Source: Streptomyces griseoluteus (lineage in GTDB: Bacteria; Actinomycetota; Actinomycetes; Streptomycetales; Streptomycetaceae). Taken from it: a DNA stretch of 64,000 nt. Under the pieces are notes generated by a model, which saw only the letters and a program-made list of their open reading frames with translations, did no database searches and was not told the DNA's origin. Each line of letters starts with the position of its first letter. Within the stretch, counting starts at the first letter, position 1. The position numbers were made by a program, and so were the translations under genes. The DNA lies in the NCBI RefSeq assembly GCF_004784465.1, contig NZ_SRRU01000007.1, positions 125,091 through 189,090 on the forward strand, read 5' to 3'. Shown here piece by piece: positions 57,275-64,000 of this stretch.

Positions 57275-58189
57275 ATGAGCGAAGAGCAGGCGAGGAGCGG
57301 TTCGCTGGCGCACCGGGTGCCCGAGCTGGGCGCGCTGGAGCTGCTGCTGGCCGTGGCCCGGCTGGGCAGCCTGGGCGCGGCCGCGCGCGAGCTGGGCATC
57401 ACCCAGCCCGCCGCCAGCAGCCGGCTGCGCTCCATGGAACGGCAGCTCGGCGTCGCCCTGGTCGACCGCTCTCCGCGCGGCTCCCGGCTCACCGACGCGG
57501 GCGCGCTGGTCACCGACTGGGCACGGCAGGTCGTGGCGGCGGCGGAGGTGTTCGACGCGGGCGCGCAGGCGCTCCGGGCCACACGGGACTCCCGGCTGCG
57601 GGTCGCGGCCAGCATGACCATCGCCGAGTACCTGCTGCCCGGCTGGCTGCTCGCGCTGCGCGCCGGGCGGCCGGACACGGCGGTGTCGCTGCTCGCGGGC
57701 AACTCGGCCAAGGTCGCCGAACTCCTGCTCGCGGGCGAGGCCGACCTCGGCTTCGTGGAGGGGCTGACCGTACCCGCCGGGCTGGACTCGGCCGTCATCG
57801 CCCACGACCGGCTCACCGTCGTCACCGCGCCCGCCCACCCGTGGGCCCGCCGCCCTCGCCCCCTGACGACGGCGGAACTCGCCGCCACTCCCCTCATCCT
57901 CCGCGAACGCGGCTCCGGCACCCGCCAGGTCCTCGACGCCGCCCTCGGCGCCCCCGCCCGCCCCCTCATCGAACTCTCCTCCACCACGGCCGTGAAGGCC
58001 GCCGTGATCAGCGGCGCGGGCCCCGCCGTCCTCAGCGAACTCGCCGTCGGCGAGGAACTCGCCACCCGCCGCCTGATCGGCATTTCGGTGGACGGGGTCC
58101 CGCTGCGCCGGGATCTGCGGGCGGTATGGCCGACGGGACACCGGCCCACGGGGCCGGCGAGGGAACTGCTGTCCCTGACGCGCGGCTAG
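57275..58189 (+). CDS. LysR-family transcriptional regulator
   Basis: The protein has 304 residues. The N-terminal helix-turn-helix is LELLLAVARLGSLGAAARELGITQPAASSRLRSMERQLGVALVDRSPRG, followed by a LysR substrate-binding domain (LRVAASMTIAEYLLPGWLLAL). TAAGGT (57263-57268) lies 6 nt before the ATG, so translation is probably leaderless. Divergence from the TDT transporter with a 70-bp gap suggests it controls that gene. Its TAG shares the CTAG tetranucleotide with the stop of the convergent amidotransferase gene. Confidence 0.93.
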   Translation: MSEEQARSGSLAHRVPELGALELLLAVARLGSLGAAARELGITQPAASSRLRSMERQLGVALVDRSPRGSRLTDAGALVTDWARQVVAAAEVFDAGAQALRATRDSRLRVAASMTIAEYLLPGWLLALRAGRPDTAVSLLAGNSAKVAELLLAGEADLGFVEGLTVPAGLDSAVIAHDRLTVVTAPAHPWARRPRPLTTAELAATPLILRERGSGTRQVLDAALGAPARPLIELSSTTAVKAAVISGAGPAVLSELAVGEELATRRLIGISVDGVPLRRDLRAVWPTGHRPTGPARELLSLTRG

Positions 58190-58884
58190 GACCCGGTTCC
58201 GCCCGCCGCGGTGACCAGTGCCCGCATCACCCGGTCGTCCGTGCCCATCTCCGGGTGCCACTGGACGCCCAGTACCCAGCCCTCGGCGGAGGGGAGTTCG
58301 ACGGCCTCGATCGTGCCGTCGGCCGCGTGGGCGGAGGGGGTGAGGGCGGGGGCGAGGTGGCCGATGGCCTGGTGGTGGTAGGTGGGGACGCTGGTGCCGT
58401 CGGGCTGGATGGAGGCGTAGAGGGTGCCCGGTACCGGGTGGACGGGGTGGGCGCCGAAGACGCCGACCGCCTCCGTGTGGCCGTCGAGGTGCTGGACGAG
58501 CGTGCCGCCGAGGGCGACGTTGAGGAGCTGCATGCCCCGGCAGATGCCGAGGAGGGGGACGTGGGCGGCCAACGCGGCCTCGATCAGGGCGAGTTCCCAG
58601 GCGTCGCGCTCCGGGGCGGGCGGACCGCAGCGGGGGGAGCGTTCGGCGCCGTAGTGGACGGGGTCGACGTCGGGGCCGCCCGCGACGACCACGCCGTCCA
58701 GGCGGGCCACCACCTCCGGGGCCAGCGCCGGGTCGTCCGGCGGCAGCAGGGCGGGGAGGCCGCCGGAACGGCTCACCAGGCGGGGGTAGGCGGCGGGGAG
58801 CAGCGCCGCCTCCAGCTCCCAGACGCCCCAGCGGGCGCCCGCCTCCAGATACGTACTCACGCCGATCAGCGGCCGTCCGCCCAT
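58186..58884 (-). CDS. Class I glutamine amidotransferase-like gamma-glutamyl hydrolase (PuuD-like)
   Basis: The 232-residue enzyme has the nucleophile Cys115 in LLGICRGMQLLNVALGG, with partners in YHHQAIG and VQWHPEM. PuuD-type enzymes release glutamate from gamma-glutamylated amine products, which fits the adjacent glutamate-amine ligase gene. ATG 58884 (MGGRPLIGVSTY) has GGAGGG 3-4 nt upstream; GTG 58905 is an alternative. A candidate operator at 58906-58917 lies in its promoter. Its stop codon overlaps that of the LysR gene. Confidence 0.9.
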   Translation of the reverse strand: MGGRPLIGVSTYLEAGARWGVWELEAALLPAAYPRLVSRSGGLPALLPPDDPALAPEVVARLDGVVVAGGPDVDPVHYGAERSPRCGPPAPERDAWELALIEAALAAHVPLLGICRGMQLLNVALGGTLVQHLDGHTEAVGVFGAHPVHPVPGTLYASIQPDGTSVPTYHHQAIGHLAPALTPSAHAADGTIEAVELPSAEGWVLGVQWHPEMGTDDRVMRALVTAAGGTGS

Positions 58885-58905
58885 GTGCCCTCCAAAGGTG
58901 CTCAC

Positions 58906-58917
58906 GCATACCTTTGC
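58906..58917. promoter_or_regulatory. Candidate operator upstream of the amidotransferase gene
   Basis: GCATACCTTTGC shares the eight-base core CATACCTT with the palindrome at 59700-59714. It lies just upstream of the amidotransferase start and at the 3' end of the repressor gene. Confidence 0.4.
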
Positions 58918-58927
58918 AGAGCCGGGG

Positions 58928-59665
58928 TCAGGCCAGGAAGCCCCGCAGGAGCGCCGCCGTGCCCGCGCAGTGCTCCCGTGCGATCTCCCGCGCCGCGTCC
59001 GCGTCCCTGTCCAGCACCGCCTCCACCAGCGCGGTGTGCTGCCGCTGGGAGTGCTCCAAGTTCCGTACCAGCAACGGGATGCAGTCCAGCAGGTCGTTGA
59101 CGCCCGCCCGGACCGCCGCGTACTGCGCCGCCAGCGACGGCGAGCCGCACAGCCCGGCCAGCGTCAGATGCAGCAGGGTGTCCCGGCGCCGGTAGTCCGC
59201 GAGCGGCGCGTCCCGTGTGTGGTCCAGCGCCCGCCGCAGCCGCACGACGCCCTCCCCGGACAGCCCGTGCGCCGCGCACAGCCCGGCCGCGCCCACCTCC
59301 AGCACCTCGCGGAAGCGCAGCACGTCCTCGATGTCGACCTCGGCCGTGCGGCGCCGCAGCTCGTCCTCGCCGGCGCCGTCCGAGCGGCGCAGCACGAACG
59401 TGCCGCCGTAGCGTCCGCGCCGCGACTCCACCAGACCCTGGTCGTGCAGCACCCGCAGCACCTCGCGCAGCGTCACCCGGCTGACGCCCAGCCGCTCCGC
59501 CAACTCCCGCTCGGCGGGCAGCCGTTCACCGTCGGGGACGAGACCGAGCCGGACCACCTGGAGGATCTGCTCCAGCGCCTCCTCGAAGCCGTTGCCCGCC
59601 CGCACCGGACGCAGCACCGCGCCCAGCCGGTCGCCCCCCTCGCGCGCCCCCGTATTCCCCGCCAT
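58928..59665 (-). CDS. FadR-type GntR-family repressor (EpeR-like)
   Basis: The protein has 245 residues. The winged helix is VRLGLVPDGERLPAERELAERLGVSRVTLREVLRVLHDQGLVESRRGRYGGTFV, followed by an all-helical FCD effector domain with metal-ligand histidines (HLTLAGL, HTALVE, EHCAG). ATG 59665 is chosen; an ATG 39 bp further upstream is possible. It is divergent from the glutamate-amine ligase gene with 91 bp between them that hold a perfect palindrome. In S. coelicolor the gene at this position (as I recall SCO1614, EpeR) controls ethanolamine use. Confidence 0.9.
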   Translation of the reverse strand: MAGNTGAREGGDRLGAVLRPVRAGNGFEEALEQILQVVRLGLVPDGERLPAERELAERLGVSRVTLREVLRVLHDQGLVESRRGRYGGTFVLRRSDGAGEDELRRRTAEVDIEDVLRFREVLEVGAAGLCAAHGLSGEGVVRLRRALDHTRDAPLADYRRRDTLLHLTLAGLCGSPSLAAQYAAVRAGVNDLLDCIPLLVRNLEHSQRQHTALVEAVLDRDADAAREIAREHCAGTAALLRGFLA

Positions 59666-59699
59666 CCGGTCGCGCCCCCTTCCCAAGCAATGGTTCCCC

Positions 59700-59714
59700 G
59701 CCATACCTTATGGC
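59700..59714. promoter_or_regulatory. Palindromic operator between FadR-type repressor and glnA4-like gene
   Basis: GCCATACCTTATGGC is a perfect inverted repeat with 6-bp arms and a 3-bp centre. It lies in the short divergent promoter region, as expected for a dimeric FadR-type repressor acting on both sides. Confidence 0.65.
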
Positions 59715-59756
59715 TCCCCGCCGGACCGCGCGCAGCACGTCCCAGGAGGCTCTCCC

Positions 59757-61115
59757 GTGGCAGACCGCACACCCCCGCTGAGCATCGAGGAACTGCGGGC
59801 GCTGGTCGCCGGCGGTGAGATCGACACCGTCGTACTGGCCTTCCCCGACATGCAGGGGCGGCTCCAGGGCAAGCGGTTCGCCGCCCGCTTCTTCCTCGAC
59901 GAGGTACTCGACCACGGCACCGAGGGCTGCAACTACCTCCTCGCGGTCGACACCGAGATGAACACCGTCGACGGCTACGAGATGTCCTCCTGGGACCGGG
60001 GGTACGGCGACTTCGCCATGCGCCCCGACCCGGCCACGCTGCGCCGCCTGCCCTGGCATCCCGGCAGCGCGCTGCTCATGGCCGACCTCGCCTGGGAGGA
60101 CGGCGCCCCGGTCACCGCGGCCCCGCGCCAGATTCTGCGCCGCCAGCTGGAGCGGCTCGCCCGCCTGGGGTACACCGCCCAGGCCGGTACCGAGCTGGAG
60201 TTCATCGTCTTCCGGGACAGCTACGAGCAGGCCTGGGACACCGGCTACCGGGGGCTGACCCCGGCCAACCAATACAACATCGACTACTCCATCCTCGGCA
60301 CCGGCCGCGTGGAGCCCCTGCTGCGCCGGCTGCGGAACGAGATGGCGGGCGCGGGCCTCACCGTCGAGTCGGCCAAGGGGGAGTGCAACCCCGGCCAGCA
60401 CGAGATCGCCTTCCGCTACACCGAGGCCCTGCGCACCTGCGACCAGCACGCGGTCTACAAGACGGGCGCCAAGGAGATTGCCAGCCAGGAGGGGATGGCG
60501 CTCACCTTCATGGCGAAGTTCAACGAGAAGGAGGGCAACTCCTGCCACATCCACCTCTCGCTCGCCGACGAGCACGGCCGCAGTGTGATGGCCGAGGGCG
60601 ACGGCATGTCCGAGGTGATGCGGTACTTCCTGGCCGGACAGCTCGCCGCGCTGCGCGACTTCTCGCTGCTTTACGCGCCCAACATCAACTCCTACAAGCG
60701 GTTCCAGCCCGGCTCCTTCGCGCCCACCGCCGTCGCCTGGGGCCACGACAACCGCACCTGCGCCCTGCGCGTCGTCGGCCACGGCCCCTCGCTGCGCTTC
60801 GAGAACCGGCTGCCCGGCGGTGACGTCAACCCGTACCTCGCCGTCGCCGGACTCGTCGCCGCCGGACTGTACGGGGTCGAGCAGCGGCTCGAACTGCCCG
60901 AGCCCTGCGCGGGCAACGCCTACGCCGCCGAGTACGAGCACGTGCCCACCACCCTGCGGGAGGCCGCCCAGCTCTGGGAGACCAGCCCGATCGCGAAGGC
61001 CGCGTTCGGCGAGGACGTCGTCGCCCACTACGCCAACATGGCCCGCATCGAGCTGGCCGCCTTCGACGCCGCCGTCACCGACTGGGAACTGCGCCGCTCC
61101 TTCGAACGGCTGTGA
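59757..61115 (+). CDS. glnA4: Glutamine-synthetase-like gamma-glutamyl-amine ligase (GlnA4 type)
   Basis: The protein has 452 residues. GS-fold landmarks are TELEFIVF, GECNPGQHEIAFRY, NSCHIHLSL, NSYKRFQPGSFAP, NRTCALRVVG and FENRLPGGDVNPYLA. Several loops differ from true GlnA, and its neighbours are an amidotransferase, an aldehyde dehydrogenase and an SDR, as in gamma-glutamylated amine degradation. The S. coelicolor gene at this position, GlnA4, is reported to join glutamate to ethanolamine. GTG 59757 has AGGAGG at 8 nt. The name rests on synteny and family. Confidence 0.88.
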   Translation: MADRTPPLSIEELRALVAGGEIDTVVLAFPDMQGRLQGKRFAARFFLDEVLDHGTEGCNYLLAVDTEMNTVDGYEMSSWDRGYGDFAMRPDPATLRRLPWHPGSALLMADLAWEDGAPVTAAPRQILRRQLERLARLGYTAQAGTELEFIVFRDSYEQAWDTGYRGLTPANQYNIDYSILGTGRVEPLLRRLRNEMAGAGLTVESAKGECNPGQHEIAFRYTEALRTCDQHAVYKTGAKEIASQEGMALTFMAKFNEKEGNSCHIHLSLADEHGRSVMAEGDGMSEVMRYFLAGQLAALRDFSLLYAPNINSYKRFQPGSFAPTAVAWGHDNRTCALRVVGHGPSLRFENRLPGGDVNPYLAVAGLVAAGLYGVEQRLELPEPCAGNAYAAEYEHVPTTLREAAQLWETSPIAKAAFGEDVVAHYANMARIELAAFDAAVTDWELRRSFERL

Positions 61116-61166
61116 ACAGGCCGCCGGCAGTGAACACCCGTAACCCGCGCACACCTGGGAACGCCC

Positions 61167-62555
61167 GTGAAAGGTGACACCTCCTTGACGGACCCGCACG
61201 AACTCCACGTGGTCAACCCGGCCACCGAGGAGACCCTCGCCACCGTCCCCGCCGCGAGCGCCGAAGACGTGGCCGCCGCCGTCGCCCGCGCCGTCCCCGC
61301 CCAGCGCGCCTGGGCCGCCCTCGCCCCCGCCGACCGGGCCCGGCTGCTGCGCCGCTTCGCCGACACCGTCGACGCGCACACCGAGGAACTCGCCCTGCTG
61401 GAGGTCCGCGAAGCCGGCCACACCCTCACCAACGCCCGCTGGGAGGCCGGCAACGCCCGCGACCTGCTGCTCTACGCGGCGGGCGGCGCCGAACGCCTGA
61501 CCGGCCGTCAGATCCCGGCACCCGGCGGCTGGAACGTCACCTTCCACGAACCCCTCGGCGTGGTCGGGGTCATCGCCCCCTGGAACTTCCCGATGCCCAT
61601 CGCCGCCTGGGGCTCCTTCCCGGCGCTCGCCGCGGGCAACGCCGTCGTCCTCAAGCCCGCCGAGACCACCCCGCTCACCGCGCTCCGTCTGGCCGAACTC
61701 GCCCTGGAGGCGGGCCTGCCCGAGCACCTCTTCCAGGTGCTGCCGGGATACGGCCACACCGCCGGACGCGCCCTGGTGGACCACCCCGACGTCGCCAAGA
61801 TCGTGTTCACCGGCTCCACCCGCACCGGACACGAGGTCGCGGAGCGCTGCGCCCGCCTGCTCAAGCCGGTCACCCTCGAACTCGGCGGCAAGAGCCCCAA
61901 CATCGTCTTCGCCGACGCCGACCTGAAGGCCGCCCTCGACCCCTTCTCCTTCCTCGACAACGCCGGCCAGGACTGCTGCGCCCGCACCCGCGTCCTGGTC
62001 CAGCGCGAGGTCTGCGACGAGGCCCGCGCCTTCCTCGCGGACGCCCTCGCCGCCGTGATCGTCGGCGACCCGGCCGACGAGAAGACGCAGATGGGCCCGC
62101 TGATCTCCCGCACCCAGCTCGACCGCGTCCGCTCCTACGTCCCCGACGGCGCCCCCGCCCTGCGCGGCACCGCCCCGGACGGCCCCGGCCACTGGTTCCC
62201 GCCGACCGTGCTCACCGACGCGGCCCCCGACAGCCCGGCCGCCCGCGAGGAGATCTTCGGCCCCGTGGCCGTCCTGCTGCCGTTCGACGACGAGCGGGAC
62301 GCGATCCGGCTCGCCAACGACACCCCCTACGGGCTCTCCGGCTCCATCTGGACCCGTGACCTCGGCCGCGCCCTGCGCGTCTCCGGGGCCGTCCGCGCGG
62401 GCAACCTGTCCGTCAACTCGCACTCCAGCGTCCGCTACTGGACCCCGTTCGGCGGCTTCAAGCAGTCCGGACTCGGCCGCGAACTCGGCCCGGACGCCCT
62501 GACCGCCTTCACCGAGACCAAGAACGTCTTCCTCAGCACGGAGGGGCCCGCTTAA
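61167..62555 (+). CDS. NAD(P)-dependent aldehyde dehydrogenase
   Basis: The 462-residue enzyme has nucleotide-binding VIAPWNFPMPIAAWGS, general base Glu in VTLELGGKSPN and catalytic Cys270 in NAGQDCCARTR, with the C-terminal EEIFGPVAVLLPF. It probably oxidises the gamma-glutamyl aldehyde formed in the amine pathway. GTG 61167 is the longest start; TTG 61185, with AAAGGTGA before it, would give MTDPHELHVV and may be the real one. The SDR gene begins directly after its stop codon. Confidence 0.93.
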   Translation: MKGDTSLTDPHELHVVNPATEETLATVPAASAEDVAAAVARAVPAQRAWAALAPADRARLLRRFADTVDAHTEELALLEVREAGHTLTNARWEAGNARDLLLYAAGGAERLTGRQIPAPGGWNVTFHEPLGVVGVIAPWNFPMPIAAWGSFPALAAGNAVVLKPAETTPLTALRLAELALEAGLPEHLFQVLPGYGHTAGRALVDHPDVAKIVFTGSTRTGHEVAERCARLLKPVTLELGGKSPNIVFADADLKAALDPFSFLDNAGQDCCARTRVLVQREVCDEARAFLADALAAVIVGDPADEKTQMGPLISRTQLDRVRSYVPDGAPALRGTAPDGPGHWFPPTVLTDAAPDSPAAREEIFGPVAVLLPFDDERDAIRLANDTPYGLSGSIWTRDLGRALRVSGAVRAGNLSVNSHSSVRYWTPFGGFKQSGLGRELGPDALTAFTETKNVFLSTEGPA

Positions 62556-63344
62556 GTGACCGAGACCGAAGCTCCCGTCTGCCGCCGCCTGGTCGGCCGT
62601 ACCGCCGTCGTTACCGGAGCCGGCAGCGGCATCGGGCTGGCCACCGTCCGCAGGCTCGCCGCCGAGGGCGCCCGCGTGGTCTGCGCCGACATCGACGAGG
62701 CCGCCGGCAAGGCCGCCGCCGACGAGGTGGGCGGACTGTTCGTGAAGACCGACGTCACCGACCCCGCGCAGGTCGAGGCGCTGTTCCGGGCCGCCCACGA
62801 CACCTACGGCAGCGTCGACATCGCCTTCAACAACGCCGGTATCTCCCCGCCCGACGACGACTCCATCCTGGACACCGGCCTGGAGGCGTGGAAGCGCGTG
62901 CAGGAGGTCAACCTGACCTCCGTCTACCTGTGCTGCAAGGCCGCGCTGCCCTACATGCGGCGCCAGGGCCGGGGTTCCATCATCAACACCGCGTCCTTCG
63001 TGGCCCGCATGGGCGCGGCCACCTCCCAGATCTCCTACACCGCGTCCAAGGGCGGGGTGCTCGCCATGTCCCGCGAACTCGGGGTGCAGTTCGCCCGCGA
63101 GGGCATCCGGGTCAACGCGCTGTGCCCCGGCCCGGTCGACACCCCGCTGCTCCAGGAACTGTTCGCCACCGACCCCGAGCGGGCCGCCCGCCGCCTGGTG
63201 CACATCCCGCTCGGCCGGTTCGCGCGCGCCGACGAGATCGCCGCCGCCGTCGCCTTCCTCGCCAGCGACGACGCCTCCTTCGTCAACGCCACCGACTTCC
63301 TGGTGGACGGCGGCATCTCCGGCGCGTACGTCACCCCGCTCTAG
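62556..63344 (+). CDS. Short-chain dehydrogenase/reductase
   Basis: The 262-residue classical SDR has cofactor loop TGAGSGIG, Asp in CADID (NAD preference), NNAG, and the catalytic Ser in NTASFVA, Tyr and Lys in YTASKGG. Its GTG follows the dehydrogenase stop codon with no gap, so the two are coupled. It could convert the gamma-glutamyl alcohol to the aldehyde used by the preceding enzyme; the exact substrate is unproven. Confidence 0.93.
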   Translation: MTETEAPVCRRLVGRTAVVTGAGSGIGLATVRRLAAEGARVVCADIDEAAGKAAADEVGGLFVKTDVTDPAQVEALFRAAHDTYGSVDIAFNNAGISPPDDDSILDTGLEAWKRVQEVNLTSVYLCCKAALPYMRRQGRGSIINTASFVARMGAATSQISYTASKGGVLAMSRELGVQFAREGIRVNALCPGPVDTPLLQELFATDPERAARRLVHIPLGRFARADEIAAAVAFLASDDASFVNATDFLVDGGISGAYVTPL

Positions 63345-63394
63345 TCGGCGCGTACCCCACCACCTCCCGACGAAAGGTGTACGGTCCCCGTCCC

Positions 63395-64000
63395 ATGCGA
63401 CAGCTACTCGCCTGGTCCCTCGCCGCGGCCGCCGCCCTCGCGGCCGCCCCCGCCCTCGCCCCCACCGCGGCGGCCGCCGACACCAAGTGCCCGAAGTTGA
63501 GCACCAGTTGGTACGGCAACAACCGCGCCCGCCTGCAACAGGTCATCGACGCCCACGGCACCTGTTCCGGACACCGCGGCGCGGTCGCCGCGTTCGACTG
63601 GGACAACACCGTCACCAAGAACGACGTCACCGACGCCACCCTCTCCTGGGCCCTGCGCCACGACGCGCTGCCCCGCCCCGCCCGCTGGAAGGACACCAGC
63701 GCCTGGATGACCGACGCCGGAGACCGGGCGCTCACCGCCGCCTGCGGCACCGGCACCGGCTCCCTGCGCACCTCCGACCGCCCCGCGTGCACCGACGAGA
63801 TCGTGGAGATCCGGGAGAAGGGCACCACGATGAGCGGCGCCGCCGCCTTCGCCGGCACCTGGAACCACCGGCGCACCGTCCCGCAGTACGCCTGGGTGCC
63901 CCAGCTCTTCGCGGGCCGCACCCCGGCCCAGCTCTCCTCCTACGCGGCCGCCGCCCGCACCGAGGCGCTGGCCGCGCCGATCGGCGCCACCCGCACCCTG
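63395..64000 (+). CDS. Secreted HAD-type phosphatase, 5' part (runs off the window)
   Basis: The 202 visible codons stay open to the window end. A signal peptide (MRQLLAWSLAAAAALAAAPALAPTAAAA) is followed by a mature domain with HAD motif I FDWDNTVTKND (DxDxT). Cysteines in TKCPK, GTCSG, AACGT and RPACT may form disulfides outside the cell. The layout resembles extracellular phosphoserine-phosphatase-like proteins of Streptomyces. TACGGT lies 9 nt before ATG 63395 and no ribosome site is visible. Confidence 0.85.
   Translation, partial: MRQLLAWSLAAAAALAAAPALAPTAAAADTKCPKLSTSWYGNNRARLQQVIDAHGTCSGHRGAVAAFDWDNTVTKNDVTDATLSWALRHDALPRPARWKDTSAWMTDAGDRALTAACGTGTGSLRTSDRPACTDEIVEIREKGTTMSGAAAFAGTWNHRRTVPQYAWVPQLFAGRTPAQLSSYAAAARTEALAAPIGATRTL

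Noticed and set aside
59526..63203. A very long open frame (over 1200 codons) on the minus strand
   Set aside because: It is antisense to the ligase, dehydrogenase and SDR genes, has Gly/Val/Ala-rich shadow composition and no domain resemblance.

Overview
The window is chromosomal DNA of a Streptomyces. Evidence: very high GC, frequent GTG/TTG starts, start codons placed directly behind -10 hexamers, mycothiol and Pup-proteasome genes, a G-protein-like conservon, and a gene order that matches (from memory) S. coelicolor SCO1666 down to about SCO1611. There are 56 protein genes, the last cut by the window end. I see no rRNA, tRNA, CRISPR array, insertion sequence, prophage or biosynthetic cluster.

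Layout. 0-5 kb: an actinobacterial triad (histidine phosphatase, DUF3090, SCO1664-type kinase-fold protein) leading into mycothiol ligase mshC, convergent with the PAC2 protein ParJ. 5-10.3 kb: glycerol operon glpF-glpK-glpD (gylCAB) and its IclR regulator gylR; two copies of a 17-bp palindrome mark likely GylR operators. 10.5-15 kb: metH and an HAD phosphatase. 15.3-19.3 kb: two paralogous peptide-binding lipoproteins without transporter genes, and an orphan NarL-type response regulator. 19.3-24 kb: RecB-like nuclease, site-2-type protease, tRNA m1A58 methyltransferase TrmI, a secreted small protein and a ferredoxin.

24.2-34.3 kb is the Pup-proteasome locus: arc (mpa), dop, pup, an endonuclease-VII-type HNH gene, prcB, prcA, then a divergent LacI/MFS pair, then pafA. 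ARC unfolds pupylated substrates for the PrcAB core, PafA attaches Pup and Dop primes and removes it. The nuclease gene overlaps the start of prcB. 34.4-38.5 kb: two FKBP isomerases, the WYL regulators pafB/pafC and two very small genes. 38.8-43 kb: tatA, tatC and helicase helY.

43.3-48 kb is a conservon (cvnA-B-C-D plus a P450, rar/cvn9 type) of overlapping genes. Its P450 has lost the ExxR motif (EQSLW instead), a hallmark of CYP157. 48-55.4 kb: pseudouridine synthase, GNAT acetyltransferase, siderophore-interacting protein with an iron box, 5'-3' exonuclease, a two-gene glycine-betaine-type ABC transporter, and a cupin regulator. 55.4-58.2 kb: a BtuF-like protein without signal peptide, a TDT-family transporter and a LysR regulator. 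58.2-63.4 kb: a probable gamma-glutamyl-amine pathway (class I amidotransferase, FadR-type repressor, GlnA4-like ligase, aldehyde dehydrogenase, SDR) with candidate operators. The window ends inside a secreted HAD-type phosphatase.

A compositional feature crosses gene boundaries: the + strand is C-rich from about 18.6 to 27 kb and turns G-rich from about 27.5 to 36 kb whatever the gene orientation.
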